Shown: one piece after another, positions 12,797 to 25,936 of the stretch
How positions within the stretch are numbered: the first letter of the stretch is position 1
How the letters are laid out: each line of letters opens with the position of its first letter
NCBI RefSeq assembly: GCF_019703515.2
Contig: NC_059393.1
Location: 11,302,001-11,366,000 of the forward strand
DNA: 64,000 nucleotides
Origin: Myxocyprinus asiaticus
Lineage: Eukaryota > Chordata > Actinopteri > Cypriniformes > Catostomidae
Direction: 5' to 3'
The notes under the pieces: model-generated
Told to the model about the DNA's origin: nothing
The model's input: the letters and a program-made list of their open reading frames with translations, nothing else
Database searches by the model: none
Position numbers and translations under genes: made by a program

Positions 12797-14256
12797 AAAA
12801 ATACAAAAAGGGCCTCTTTTAGTTACAAATACAAATAAAAATTTTTTATTGTTCATTCACTCACCCAAGGGTTTTCTCCAAATGAGCAATTGCTTACAAA
12901 AAAGTCACGTATGAACTTGTCTGCCTTTTCCTGTTTATTGCTAGATGGTGGAATGAATAGGCATAATGAGCTCACAAAAAAATTACCACCCCTTCTCTAA
13001 TGTAAAACATGTTCTCAAGAGAGACAATCCCTGATGACTGACAAATAAATATAATAATAAAATATATTTCCTCCAGTTTACAACATTTAACAGGGATAAT
13101 TTTACAGACTGCACATTAAGGTGCATTATAATTTCATGTGCTTGAAATTTAACACACAAACACTTCTCTTTTTTTGGCCCTAACTGCATTGTAGTGCACT
13201 TTGCCAGATATACAAGCTCTGCCATTTCACACTCAGATGATACTGAGCGTAATCTTTTGGCATATTCATTAAGCTCATATTTCTGTGTTGAAGATGAACC
13301 ATGTACATGGAGCAGTAAACATGCTCAAAGTCCCACAATCTCTCCTTTGGTCAAACTGCAATGAGTTTTGCATTACGGTTCGCAGTAGATTGAACACTGA
13401 ATGTGTAATTGGTGGTCAGCCGATTAGAATGACAGTGTCATCTTTGGGAACTCTGCAAAGAGATAAAGCACAAATTAGGTAAATTACACTGTGAGTTGCT
13501 GTTTACATTTATTTGTATGTGGAGGACCCCCTGTATGAAAAACTCCTGCCTGTCCAACTTAATCTAAATGCATCATAATCTTGGAGATCCCAAGGGCTGT
13601 ATTACCAAAACTTCCTATCTTAAGTTAAGATCTGAAAACTTCATGCTGGGATTTTGAAATTCACATGGTTAGTAAACAGATAAGATGGGATTTTAGGATG
13701 TTTCACTTACTGTACGTACACAAACGGAGATAATAATGAAAGCCATGGGCAGGGTAGAGCTCCATGAACTGCTTGAAACTAAGTACTGTATATATCACAG
13801 AGACTATTTAGCAGAGATGGGCCACTTCTGTTAAAATGAATGGGAGAAATTGGAATGCCCAACGCTCAACGGATATGGTAAAGAAGTCCCACCCTAAAAG
13901 GTAAAAGAGCCAATCACATTTAAGATACAGACTTCGCCTGCCTATTAACTCGAGAACGGGCATACGCATTAGCTATACAAGTCAGTAAAATTTAGTTTTT
14001 TAGCGTGATCTGAGGTAAAGAAGCACAATTTATGATACCACTGCTGTCAGATATTACTGCTGATTGAAATATGTTCTTAGATCATAATCTTGACCAACTG
14101 TATTGGAGATTTTGGTCTTTCCACATTCAAGTAGATAGGAGTTGCACTTGTATGCTGCTTGTTTACATAGAAAATGGCTGCCCGGAAGCATTCCAAAGAT
14201 GGCCGCAAAGTGACCTGACTTGCTAAAAAGAACTTCTGCAAACTTGTATTGATTTA
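11572..14256. other. intergenic, no gene seen
   Basis: Apart from the hairpin MITE at 11980-12312, this holds A/T-rich sequence, an A-run at about 12766-12791, and a fish-repeat-like block around 13800-14250. Short frames here lack protein-family features. Confidence 0.55.
11980..12312. mobile_element. hairpin MITE with TTAAAGGGATA-type inverted ends
   Basis: Left end TTAAAGGGATATTTCACCC followed by AAAAATGAAAATTATC; right end is the inverse (GGGTAAACTATCCCTTTAA). This short inverted-repeat element is very common in cyprinid genomes and resembles the described Angel-type hairpins (name from memory, not checked). Further copies are at 27255 and 46048. Confidence 0.8.
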
Positions 14257-15472
14257 TACTGGCGGCCAAAAGTTTGGAATAATGTACAGATTTTGCTCTT
14301 TCGGAAGGAAATTTGTACTTTAATTCACCAAAGGAGCATTCAACTGATCACAAAGTATAGTCAGGACATTACTGATGTAAAAAAACAGCACCATCACTAT
14401 TTGAAAAAAGTCATTTTTAATCAAATCTAGACAGGCCCCATTTCCAGCAGCCATCACTCCAACACCTTATCCTTGAGTAATCATGCTAAATTGCTAATTT
14501 GGTACTAAAAAATCACTTGCCATTATATCAAACACAGCTGAAAGCTATTTGGTTTGTTAAATGAAGCTTAACATTGTCTTTGTGTTTGTTTTTGAGTTGC
14601 AACATTATGCAATAGACTGGCATGTCTTAAGGTCAATATTAGGTCAAAAATGGCAAAAAAGAAACAGCTTTCTCTAGAAACTCATCAGTCAATCATTGTT
14701 TTGAGGAATGAAGGCTATACAATGCTTGAAATTGCCAAAAACCTGAAGATTTCATACAAAGGTGTACACTACAGTCTTCAAAGACAAAAGACAACTGGTG
14801 CTAACAAGGACAGAAAGAGATGTGGAAGGCCAGATGTACAACTAAACAAGAGGATAAGTACATCAGAGTCTCTAGTTTGAGAAATAGACACCTCACATGT
14901 CCTCAGCTGACAGCTTCATTAAATTCTACCTGCTCAACACCAGTTTCATGTACAACAGTAAAGAGAAGACTCAGGGGTGCAGGTCTTATGGGAAGAATCG
15001 CAAAGAAAAAGCCACTTTTGAAACAGAAAAACAAAAAGAAAAGGTTAGAGTGGGCAAAGAAACAGACATTAGACAACAGATAATTGGAAAAGAGTGTTAT
15101 GGATCTTAACCCCATTGAGCATTTGTGGGATCAGCTAGACTGTAAGTTGTGTGAGAAGGGCCCGACAAGACAGCCACATCTATGGCAAGTGCTACAGGAA
15201 GTGTGGGGTGAAATGTCACCTGAGTATCTGGACAAACTGACAGCTAGAATGCCAAGGATCTGCAAAGCTGTCATTGCTGCACGTGGAGGATTTTTTGATG
15301 AGAACTCTTTGTAGTAGTTTAAATTCTAAACATTTCTTTTTTTTTTTTTTTTTTTTAAATTGTAATAGTAATTTTTCATGTTATTAATGTCCTGACTATA
15401 CATTGTGATCAGCTGAATGCCACTTTGGTGAATAAAAGTACCAATTTCTTTCCATAAGAGCAAAATAAGCGC
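14257..15472 (+). mobile_element. internally deleted Tc1-like transposon
   Basis: Inverted ends: GGCCAAAAGTTTGGAATAAT on the left, and a decayed right end in which AATGTCCTGACTATA mirrors the left subterminal TATAGTCAGGACATT. The transposase starts at 14650 (MAKKKQLSLETHQS, helix-turn-helix), continues after a stop as LTCPQLTASLN and KKKPLLKQKNKKKRLEWAKK, then jumps directly to [13 protein letters not shown] near the C-terminus. The middle, including the first two catalytic Asp residues, is deleted. The C-terminus ends AARGGFFDENSL. Confidence 0.85.
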
Positions 15473-16254
15473 AATCTCCCATTAAACATTTTTGCATCAA
15501 TCCAACTGCGTTTATCTTTTTTTGTGGCGTGAATGATAGTGTGTTGCGTCAGTAGCCTCAGTGACACAAGTTTTGGTCCCCCATGGAAACCAGGGAGTAA
15601 TTATGTTCACCTAAGCAATGACGAGCACAATTCGGAAGTTGTAATTCCCTCCAAGATGACATTTTTATTTCACTGACGATAAGGTTTGGGTTGGGGTTTG
15701 GGTTAGGGGTGAGTGAGTAAATTTGTAATTTAACGCCATGCCAGCTTCCATGGCTATTTTAATGGCGAAAAACAAGTTAAAATACATTTCTGGGTACAAT
15801 ATTAAAAACCTATGTAAGGTTTTTCAAATGTATTTTTGATAAAAAATGTAAAACTGATTCAGGGTTGATTTTGTTAAAAATCTCTTTAAAAGTGTTTGCT
15901 GTGTAAAATAATTTCCTAAAAGAAATAAATCCAGCACAATCGAATAAAATATGCTTCAGAGACAGTGGACTTTGGCATGAGGTGCATTATGGTGGATCTT
16001 CATCTGATATTAAAAACTTATGTGTGAGTCTGGAATATCCTATTCTGCAACGGGTGTAAATGATCTGGTCCCAGTGATTGCTCAAGTAAAATATCTGTCT
16101 TTTTCCCACTACAGGGTTGATTTCATGAAGTTTGTTTTTTGTGCATTGATCCCATTCAGTTTGTCATTTGTTGATGGTGTAGGAGATTATGGTTGGTTTG
16201 AGGTCTGGAGGTGGTATGGAGCATTTTTTAAGATCTGTCGAGAGTGCTTCTTCA
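15473..16254. other. intergenic, no gene seen
   Basis: A/T-rich with a stretch of GGTTTGGGTTAGGGG-like repeats near 15680-15715. I can support no gene. Confidence 0.55.
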
Positions 16255-18480
16255 GCAGAGTCTGCAGTTAATTTCCTGGGATTCCACAATGGCCAGGTAC
16301 CCAACAAAAGTATACAGTATAATACAATTCTGAGTCTCCAGAGCTGACATCTTTACAAGAGCTGGATGCTCATTTTTGGGTGATGCAAGAGTTTGAAGAC
16401 TTGATTTTGAATCGGTTATTATTAATAAATGCATCTGTTGTGTGGTCTTAATATAATCCAGAGCTAAGATGATAGCATTGGCCTCTGCTGTAAAAATGTA
16501 GCTTTGACTGGGGATCCTTATTCCACTTTTTTGCCGATTGATCGCAAAAGCAGCCGACACATGATCTCCAGAGTGTGTGATGGAAAAATCTCGGACACTG
16601 AGATTTGGCATTTAATGTGTTGAATTTGAGGTCCACTGTTCTGACCCTTCATTTTTCGAATGAGATTCCAGACCTTTTTCACTGGAGTATTTGATGTTAA
16701 ACTAGATACAAATTGTCTCCAACTTTGTTTCTTTGCCTCATACTCTATGTGCTTTAACTCTATTTATTTTGACTTCAGTGAGGTTTTCGGTTGATGGACT
16801 TCTGAAGAATCTTCTTTTAGCTTTCTTTCGCTCTTTTATAGCCTTTCTGCAGTTGTCATTAAACCATGGCAGCCGTTTGCATTTTGTATTTGCTAGTGTT
16901 TGTGGGATGGTATCATTAGCTAAGGAAATTAAAATTCGGGTAAATATTGCATTGGATCCGTATCACTCTCAGCAACTGCATCGAACCTTTAATAAAATAA
17001 AGTTTGGAAATCATACCAGTTGGCTTTTTTAAGTTGCCATCTCTGTACATTTGATGAATGTCTCTTCTTCCATTAAAGGTCAAAATTAGTGGAAAATGGT
17101 CACTTCCACAGAGGTCATTCCACACTTTCCTTGAAAGGTCTAGTAGTAACTTAGGCTGGCAAATAGTTAGGTCAGTTGCAGAATAGGTACCATGTCCAGG
17201 GTGTAAATAAGTTTGAGACACATCATTTAAAAGGCAAAGGGCAAGGTTGTTGATAAAGTCCTCAATTCTTTCGCCTTTTGTGTTACACTGATTACTAACC
17301 CACAAGGTATTGTGGCTGTTAAAATCCCCCATGAGTATGAAGGGGGGAGGAAGCTATTCCACAAGGTTGTCTAGATCTTGATGCTTAAAAGTCATATCCA
17401 GTGGACTGTATATAGAGCAAATAGTTATATTCTTCTGGAGGGTTAGATGTACTGCTGTTACTTGTAGGTTACTATTTAGTGTGATGCAACTGTGCATCAC
17501 ATCATTTCTAATTAAAATAGCTGTTCCCCCAGAGGCACGTCTATTGTTTGGACCAAAATAATTAAAAATTATAATGTTTTTAAAAGAGAGGGTAGAGTCA
17601 GTGGACAATTGAGTTTCTTGTAAACAAAAGGCAAGTGGGTTGATAGTTGTAGCTAATCGCTGCAATTCTGCAAAGTTAGCTCTGAGCCCACGGCAGTTCC
17701 ACTGGACAATAGTGTGATCCATAATTATGTTGGGAGAATAGGGACTTTTCCTCTATTTCTGCCTTTTGGTGAGCGGCTCCTACTGCGATGACCAGTCTCT
17801 TTCATTTTGACATCTTTAATTGCTTTCGACCTTGCACCTTTATCTTGTGATACTTTTACTTGTGAACATCCACCTTTTTTAGAGTTCTTGTTAATAATTT
17901 GATTTTCTGTATGCAAGTTTTGTTTGGGTTGGGTAGAGGTTGATGCAGTTTCACTCTGATTTACTGCTCTTTTTTTTTTTTATCTTGGAAGAGGTGTTTC
18001 TTTACTGATGGTTTGTGGTTTATCCTAATGCAACCAGGTCAGGCCTGTCTGAGAATCCATTTTACGAAAAGTTTTTTTGACCACAGAAGCGAAAGTTTTA
18101 AGTGATAAAGGGAATCACAGAGACCAATTTACATGCTTCTGTATAGCTGATTTTCTTTGTGCATCTGATTTTCTGGATTTCTTTCTCTTTAATCCACATC
18201 GAGCATTTTTTCGATGTAGCCCTATGCTCTCCTGTACAACTGCAGCATTTGGATGGCTTCTGGCAGCTTCTTTGACATGACCCTCCTCATCACAATTACC
18301 ACAGATATGCTTATTCCTGCAGCTGTTGAATCTATGTCCATACTTTTGACAGTTAAAACATCTCAGTGAGTTGGGTATAAAAAGATCCACTGGAACACTG
18401 ATATGCAGTAGCGATTTGCTTAGTTTTGTTGAAAAACTGTATACACGAAGGGGATTTGAATCAGGAATCAATCACGTCCA
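16255..18480 (-). mobile_element. I/Nimb-like LINE fragment lacking reverse transcriptase
   Basis: Minus strand, in order. ORF1 has a CCHC knuckle (CFNCQKYGHRFNSC) and a decayed second one (18115-18471), then a basic tail (17725-17916). ORF2 starts MDHTIVQWNCRG (17722) with an AP-endonuclease domain: LQETQL, IYSPLD, MGDFNSHNTLW, GSDHFPL. A basic linker follows, then an RNase H segment (TAEANAIILALDY, IITDSKSSLQTL; 16252-16611). Reverse transcriptase, expected between the linker and RNase H, is absent. One stop splits the endonuclease near 17354. Domain order with a terminal RNase H indicates the I/Nimb group. Confidence 0.8.
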
Positions 18481-18494
18481 AAGCGACATCAGAT

Positions 18495-19196
18495 CAAAAT
18501 GTCATCATTCTGAGATGCTATTCTTCTCACCACAATTGTTCAGAGCAGTTATCTGAATTACCGTAGACTTTGTCAGTTCAAACCATTCTGGCCATTCTCT
18601 GTTGACCCCTCTCATCAACAAGGCATTTCCGTCCACAGAACTGTCGCTCACTGGACGCACTGTTGTGCGTGAAAATCCCAGGAGATCAGCAGTTCCAGAA
18701 ATACTCAAACCAGCACCAACAATAATCCATGCAATTATCTAATCAGCCAATCATGTGACAGCAGTGCATAAAATCATGCAGATATGGGTCAGGAGCTTCA
18801 GTTAATGTTCACATCAACCATCAGAATTGGACTGTGGCATGATTGTTGGTGCCAGACGGGTTGGTTTGACTATTTCTGTAATTACTGATCTCCTGGTATT
18901 TTCATGCACAACAGTGTCTAGAATTTACTCAGAATGGTGCCAAAAACAAAAAACATCCAGTGAGCGGCAGTTCTGTGGACGAAATGCCTTGTTGATGAGA
19001 GAGATCAACAGAAAATGGCCAGACTGGTTCGAACTGACAAAGTCTATGGTAACTCAGATAACCACTCTGTACAATTGTGGTGAGAAGAATAGAATCTCAG
19101 AATGCTATACTGAGAAGCGGGTTGGCGCTGTTTTGGTGGCGCAAGGGAGACCTACACAATATTAGGCAGGTGGTTTTAATGTTGTGGCTGATCAGT
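18495..19196. mobile_element. fold-back Tc1 derivative, left arm truncated
   Basis: The right arm (18827-19196) reads as transposase N-terminus on the plus strand and ends GTTGTGGCTGATC. The left arm (18495-18700) is its inverse, lacking the outer terminus. Same structure as the complete copy at 54255-55007. Confidence 0.75.
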
Positions 19197-21735
19197 CCTA
19201 AGTCGGTTTTATAAGTTCACTCCCAACCTAGGTCAAGAAGGTAACTTGTCCCAGCTGTCATCTGATTTTTATGATATCATTCTTAATTATTCTTTTTTTT
19301 TATCTACTAAACCAAATGTTCCATGTAATTATGTATTTTCACAATTAAGTTGAATAATGACATACATAAATAATGATAGACAAATCATTAAAACAGAATC
19401 CCAGTCAAATCGATTCATCTGAAAGAAAAAACTTCTATGAATTACACACCAAACTGGCCTATTAATAAATCCATATTTAGACACCCATGTTAGGGGGGTT
19501 AGGGTTCCCCCACCTCCAAAATCCCAATTTAACCCATGGCTACCACCACAAAGCTGGGACTCATGTCGTACCTGGGTTTGGGTAAATGGTTATTAAAATA
19601 TTTATTACTGTTGGCTGTATTACCTCATTACAACAACTCTTTAAAACTCACTTTTGGTGCCACTCTGTGGACATTTCACTCAGAAACTGGAGCTCACATG
19701 CCCATATGCTGTGCAACACTTCCAGCTTCGGCCACTGGGGGCACTGGTTTGAATTTTGGTAAGCACAGACTGATGTCAGCTGAAGAACTTTCCACTACTG
19801 TTGCCCAATTAACATTGAGATCAGTCTGATGTTTACTTTGCATTCAGGTAACCTTTGGTCTGCTTTGAAATAAAAGTCTAAAACACTTTTTAACTGGAAT
19901 ATGGCGCATTACAAACATGCATTTATCATATTGGTGATAAAATCAATTTCGGTCTGAATACCTCAAGCAAAGGGAAGGCACCCACTCAGCGGTTAACCAA
20001 CTGAGAAAACTCGGTTTTACTTTCAGCTCAAACTCATGGTGACAAAGATATCTACATAACATTTTGGTACATTAAGAGCAGGGTGAGACTGCCAAATGCT
20101 CAAGCAAAACCCAATTCAATCCCGATATAATGTCCATGATGAAATCCAATCACTGTAGTGTAAGACCATCACTAAGTGGGTGAGTGGCTTTAAACCTGAT
20201 ATTTATACAGAGCATCAAATAATAGATTGGTTTTGCCTTGAATATGATACTCCCATTGAGGAATACAGTCACAAAGCAAGCAAACAATAAGTGCTCCTTG
20301 TGGAGCTCAGTTTCACATCTGCCCAGCAGGATGTAACCCAAGACAGATAGGCCACGTACATACTACGAAGTCTCGGGAGTGACAACCACATTTAAATGCG
20401 GGAGTGAATCCCCTAAATCATCGTTCCATGTGTGTATGGATTACAGGACTGACTCCCACAATTGCGATGATTGACAAGGGTAGCCATTGCAACGCTGCAG
20501 CTTCTCGCACCTGTGAAACATAAATGCCACCAGTTTAACCTGTTCACTGTTTTTGAGAAAAGAGATTATCCACAAGAGATCTATTATCATCTTACAATGT
20601 TTAGTTAACTGCCGTTGACAGAATCACCATGTTTTAGTCACGCTCATCTAAGCGGCTGTTGTTAAACAGCATGCACACTCTGGACTGTAAATTACAGGAT
20701 ACCCCGAGACCACAGGGATGATGAGAGAATCTACAGTAAAGAGAGACAGACTGTAATATATGAATGAACATGTGATTTAAACCAGAAGAAGACGGGACAC
20801 ATCTCACACGTGCCATTAATTACATCATTAACAATTAGATGTTCAGTTCGGTTCCGTACACACTGCATTTAATTTTTTTAAGTGCGGTTGTCACTACCTG
20901 AATTTTTCAGGAGTTAATTAGTTTGTAGAATGCGGTTGTCACTCTCATATTTTACTGAACTGTGTGTATACAGAACAGGATTAAGCATTAAAAGGTGAAC
21001 TGACAACCGAGTTTAGTTGCAGTGTTTACGTGACCATAGAGGCTTCACAATACGATATAACTCCGATATGACTAGATTTTGTCTAGAAGAAAGAAATGAA
21101 AACAGGATATTGGGGGACTTGTAGCAGGCATCCCAAGAGTGTTTTTTACCTTTCCATTTGTTTGTTTGAACTTTTTTTTCTTTTCTTTAAAATATTTGAC
21201 TGTGGTCTTGCAATTAATACAAATTATAAAAAGGAAGGACTGTGAAACTATAAATTAAGGCTTCTTCGTTCTTCACTCAGAGCTAGAAAGAAAGCCGAAA
21301 CAGTCGAGCAACAGTGTACAGTTTGCAAACATTTGGACACCTCCCACACCGCTGGTGCTGACATTTAAAGAAAATTTTAATTACAAGACATCTTGTCAAC
21401 AGACTACATGCCTCATTATGTTAGCTTGACAACGGCAACATAAATTTTATTTGACAGAGCTGGTTTAGGTTTTTTCTAAAATCCCTAAACCAAGACCAAA
21501 ATCATGAACTGTAACTCCTCCTAGAGCCTTCAAGCTATGTCCACCAAATTAGGCACAGACCTTCAGACTTTTCGGACTCGTTTATCTTTTCAAATGTATC
21601 AGAAATATGGTTTTCGCTCAGCGGACGATCAAATATCCGAAAAATCCCACAGACTAACATTGACAGATTTTTCAAACAGGCCAAGACTATTCAAACTCCA
21701 ACTGTTAAAAATTAAAACAAAACAAAGTAACACAT
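19197..21735. other. intergenic, no gene seen
   Basis: No host exon recognised. Blocks around 20340-21010 contain inverted words (GGGAGTGACAACC, GCGGTTGTCACT) suggesting a decayed DNA transposon about 0.7 kb long. Confidence 0.5.
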
Positions 21736-23007
21736 CTACCATGTTATAACTTTACATCCATCAAGTGCCGCGCGAACATCGCTATTAATCCAAGGTTTCT
21801 GGTTCGGGTAGATCCATATTGTTCTGGTCGGAACGATGTCCTCTGCGCACTTTCTGATTAAACAAGTTACGCTATCAGCGTAAAGCTCGATGTCATCATC
21901 AGAGGCGGACCGGAACATCTCCCAGTCCGCATGATCAAAACAGTCTTGTAGCATAGAGTATGATTGGTCCGACCAGCACTGAATCATTCTGAGGGTGGGT
22001 GCTTCCTGTTTCAGTTTCTGCCTGTAAGCAGGCAAAAGCAGAATGGAAAAGTGGTCTGATTTGCCAAATGGTGGGCGGGGGAGGGATTTGTAGCCGTCCC
22101 AGAAGGGAGCGTAGCAATGGTCCAAAACCCAGTCCCCTCGGGTGTTGAAACTGATGTGTTGGTGGTATTTTGGTGCGACTGATTTGAAACTGGCTTTATT
22201 AAAGTCCGCGGTCACAATGAACGTGGCCTCAGGGTGCGCGGTTTCCTGCTTGCTTATAATCCTGTACAGTCCCTTGAGTGCCCAGTCTGTGGCGGCTTGT
22301 GGCGGGACGTACACAGCAGTGATAATGACCGCTGTGAATTCCCTCGGTAGCCAGAATGGTCGACACAGAAGCATGAGAAATTCCAGATCAGGTGAGCAGA
22401 AAGACTTGATAGAATGTACGTTCCTCTGATCACACCAGGATTTGTTGATCATAAAACATACACCACTACCTCTGCTATTACCTGAGACGTCTTTCGCTCT
22501 GTCCGCTCAGCGCACGGAGAACCCCGCGGGATCTGGAATCTCAGCAGACATCCAAATGTCCGTAAGGCAGATAATGCAGCAGTCCCTCGTCTCTTGTTGG
22601 AAAGAGATCCGCGCTCTCAGCTCACAGAGCTTGTTATCCAGAGACTGAACATTTGCCAGTAGAATACTGGGTAGCGGGGGTCGATTTGCACGACGTCTTA
22701 GTCTGATGAGAACGCCGGCTCTGTTTCCCCTTTTCCTTTTGCGTTTTCGCGGCCAGGCAGCCCAGACAAAGGGCTCCGCTGGTGTGTTTGTAAACAGCGG
22801 GTCGGCATTGAGGAATTTGAAGTCTGGTTTACAGTGTGTAATTGCTGAACTAATGTCCAAAAGTGTTTGTCTGTCGTAGACAATAAGGCAGACAACATCC
22901 AATACAAAAAACATAAGAACTGTAAACAAAACAAACAAAACATTACAATATTGTGTCGGAGCTCGCAACACAGCAGCCATACTCGGCGCCACCTTGAGTC
23001 CATCCAT
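21736..23007 (-). mobile_element. L2/CR1-type LINE fragment, 5' part of ORF2 with endonuclease
   Basis: On the minus strand a frame from 23007 holds a basic stretch (RKRKRKRGNRAG) and then LANVQSLDNKLCELRARI, the usual start of the endonuclease in this LINE group. It continues in another frame (22452-21736) with FTAVIITAVYVPPQA, ADFNKASFKS, LDHCY and GKSDHFSI, followed by the linker PWINSDVRAAL. It ends before reverse transcriptase. One frameshift lies at about 22450-22510. The plus-strand frames here are shadows. Confidence 0.8.
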
Positions 23008-24037
23008 TAGATAATGTGTAATAGATAATGTGTAATTTGTTTACATTCTGCATTCATGGCGCTAATGCTAACGAGTTATACGTGGCCATAATATGCCCCG
23101 TTATCCCTTCGTTACTGTATTTTATGATGAATTTTGTAAAAAGTCCACGGAAGATCATGAAAAAGGTTTTTATACTTGTTAAGAAATACACTGCAACCCT
23201 GCACTCAAATGTGTTCATGTTGACTGATCTCGACTGAGTTAAGTAATTTACTGGAAAAATATGTTGAAGTAGATGTTGAAGTACCAGGTCACACACACTG
23301 ATTATGTTGACCAATGGCTGTAATAAGGTGTTTAACAGTCCAAACGATGTTTCCTGAAGTTTCAAGCTGGCAAGCTGTCTCAAGCCACCGCAACGAAATC
23401 CAAAACACCTTCTTTTTGGACATATTTTATTCTAAATGACGTTACAATGATTCTTTCTTTGATTTCACTAGACATATATTAAATAGAATAATGTAGGGAA
23501 GTGTTTAATGGATATGAAAAAAAAGAATTTTGTGTTGGCTTGTTCATTCACACTAGACTGTATTGTATCTAAAGTAGGTTTATTAAACAGTTGCTCTTGT
23601 TTGTATTTGTACAGATCTTTTCTAGCACTCCTAATTGCATACTTGCCATCTGCTGATCACAACAGTTTCAATGCTGAAGCACTTTTGTAAGTCCCTATAG
23701 AGCATCTACTAAATGCATTGAATATAAAATGTAAATATGACTATTTATGATGTATATCCAAATTAAATAGTTATACATACAAAAATTGCTGTGTATTGTT
23801 CTATCCTGTTTTTTTTAAATGGCAAGATGGTTTGGTAATTGTGGTTTGGTTCCCCATAAAACAACGGAACATAGCTTTTCTGCATCAACTATTAATTGCT
23901 GAGGCATAGAACAATAATGGCAACCGGGGGCACATCTTTTTTTCTCATCTAAACTCTTGCTTGTTTATCGCTTAAGTTCATGTAAAGCAAGGGGAAGCCT
24001 TCTTGTCTTTTTCCCCCCAGAGTGCATTTCTCTGTAA
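23008..24037. other. intergenic downstream of mcoln2, no gene seen
   Basis: A/T-rich; probably includes the mcoln2 3' UTR at its right end. No clear polyadenylation site was assigned. Confidence 0.45.
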
Positions 24038-24319
24038 TCAGCACTTTGCTGGGTGTGTCCGTCTTTTTCTCCCACCACTAACTCCATTTCTCATGCCACA
24101 GTGGGCTAACCTCAGCTGTGGAGGAAACACTGGAGCACTGCAGCTCACGACTGCGATTGTATACCTTTCACAGCAACACAGCATTACAGTGGGGTAAATG
24201 ATCTCGGTTTTGCCACTCTCCATGCCGGCCACCTCCCGCACCTGAAGGGGTAAACCCTCCTTTGGCTCCATCAGGAACTGCTGGAGCTCAGTCATGGGGA
24301 AGCCTGTCTTTTGGTAACC
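24038..24319 (-). CDS. mcoln2: mcoln2 last exon (cytosolic C-terminus)
   Basis: Acceptor TTTTGGCCAG at 24320-24321. Encodes GYQKTGFPMTELQQFL, the conserved segment after TM6, then a tail with a CCC cluster (MLCCCERY). The frame continues about 40 residues past the cluster, where mammalian proteins end within 2-20 residues, so the natural stop may be lost or another splice (GAAAG|GTATAC) may exist. Confidence 0.7.
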   Translation of the reverse strand, partial: GYQKTGFPMTELQQFLMEPKEGLPLQVREVAGMESGKTEIIYPTVMLCCCERYTIAVVSCSAPVFPPQLRLAHCGMRNGVSGGRKRRTHPAKC

Positions 24320-25298
24320 CTGGCCAAAATAGAGAATTTGATATGAAGCGCTATGAGCAAATACTGCATGGCTTTATTCATTGCATTCTGCTCTATGTAG
24401 CACAGTACCAGAGGATTAGGTATCTATTCAGTAATTAAGAGAACAAAAAGTGCCACCTTCATCTCAAGGGCTAAAATTGGAATGAAATAAAAGCTTACTG
24501 CTTAATACGCAGTATATACTGTGAACCGCCATTTCACATTAAACAACATTTCATACAGTAGTATCTTACATTGTTGTTACATGAACTCACTACATTGCAT
24601 GTTTAATGCGGCCTACAAGTGAAGTCGAATATATTGTAATTACAAGTTACGAGCACATGATCAAAGTAGTATTTACCATACTCGTTAATTCTAAAGCCCA
24701 AAGTATACTTAGGTGAGACGTGAACGCTAGTGCTCGAGCACTGAATGCGTGTGGCTCCTGAACGCGAGGCATGCGCCTGGATTTATTTGCACTAATTAGT
24801 GGGTCCACGAGGTGGCAACACTCACAACTAAGCCGTTACTGTCACGAAAAAGTGCTAGAAGAAGATGTATTTTGTCACACTGGAAATGGAAGGCCAATCA
24901 ACGTAAGTCAAGCGTATTGCATTGTAGGATATAGTATCCGATGCCATGTGTACTGTTGTATACTTCGCATTACAGTAAATGTAGAAGCTATTCCATGCAT
25001 ACAGAAAATTTGCATACTGTGCACAGTATAAATACTATGTTGCGCAGAAACAGCAATCACGCAAAAATAAGTAAACCTTTTATTAGTATTGTTATTATCG
25101 TATTGGCAACCTTTATTGACAAGGAGAGTCCGAAGAGACAGACAATGATGGGAAGAAGAGGGTGGAATGGATTGGGAAATGTTCACCCATGTGAGCAACT
25201 CCATGTCTAAACACTAAGCCACGGCTCTGATAAAATGAAGAAACTCTTGACGCAACTCACAGTATCTACCTAAGTTTTTGGACAGGTAGCTGTGGTAC

Positions 25299-25505
25299 CT
25301 TGATGGTCTCATAAGCATCTGTGATGAGGGCGATGAAGAGACTGAGCACCATGTAGATGAAGGGAGAGATGAATGAGTAGATGTACCTTCTGCTGAACAG
25401 CCACACTATTGTGTTCTTTTGCTCAAACTCCGCAAACGTCAAGAGCACGTCGTCCCCGTTGACTAGTGAGGAGAGGCATTTTGCCACATGACACAAACCT
25501 TCAAA
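25299..25505 (-). CDS. mcoln2: mcoln2 exon: pore loop and TM6
   Basis: 69 codons, acceptor GGTCAG, donor AAG|GTACCA. Contains the filter [18 protein letters not shown] and TM6 [19 protein letters not shown] proline (FISPFIYM) replaces the usual leucine at the start of TM6. The first codons ([10 protein letters not shown]) are more diverged than the rest. Confidence 0.9.
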
Positions 25506-25936
25506 CTGACCAACAGGGAAATCAAGACAGTAAATGTGGAAGAGAGAACATGTTTAGTAAGTGTGTATGGGACTAGTATGAAATACCGGTATTTGACTGT
25601 AAATACAAATAACTACATCCCAAATATGACGTATTATTACACAGCTCTCTGGAATACTTGATACTGATCAGTCAATTATGTGAATCCCTCAAGCAGTAGC
25701 TTTGTAAAGCTGTCACAACAACAGCTCCAGTAAAACACTGGCCTTTTCTTGAAAAGTACTTTAGGTATATGTCAAAATACTGCCATCTAATGGTTAGGAT
25801 GAGAAACTACAAATAATCTCACTTTGAAAATCCTCTACAAAAGGTTCCATTCCCAAACAAACAAAAATAACCCTTTTCCAATAAAATGTTTTTATTTTTT
25901 CAGGTTGATGAGATTTTTTGCACTTTCTGTTGGTAC

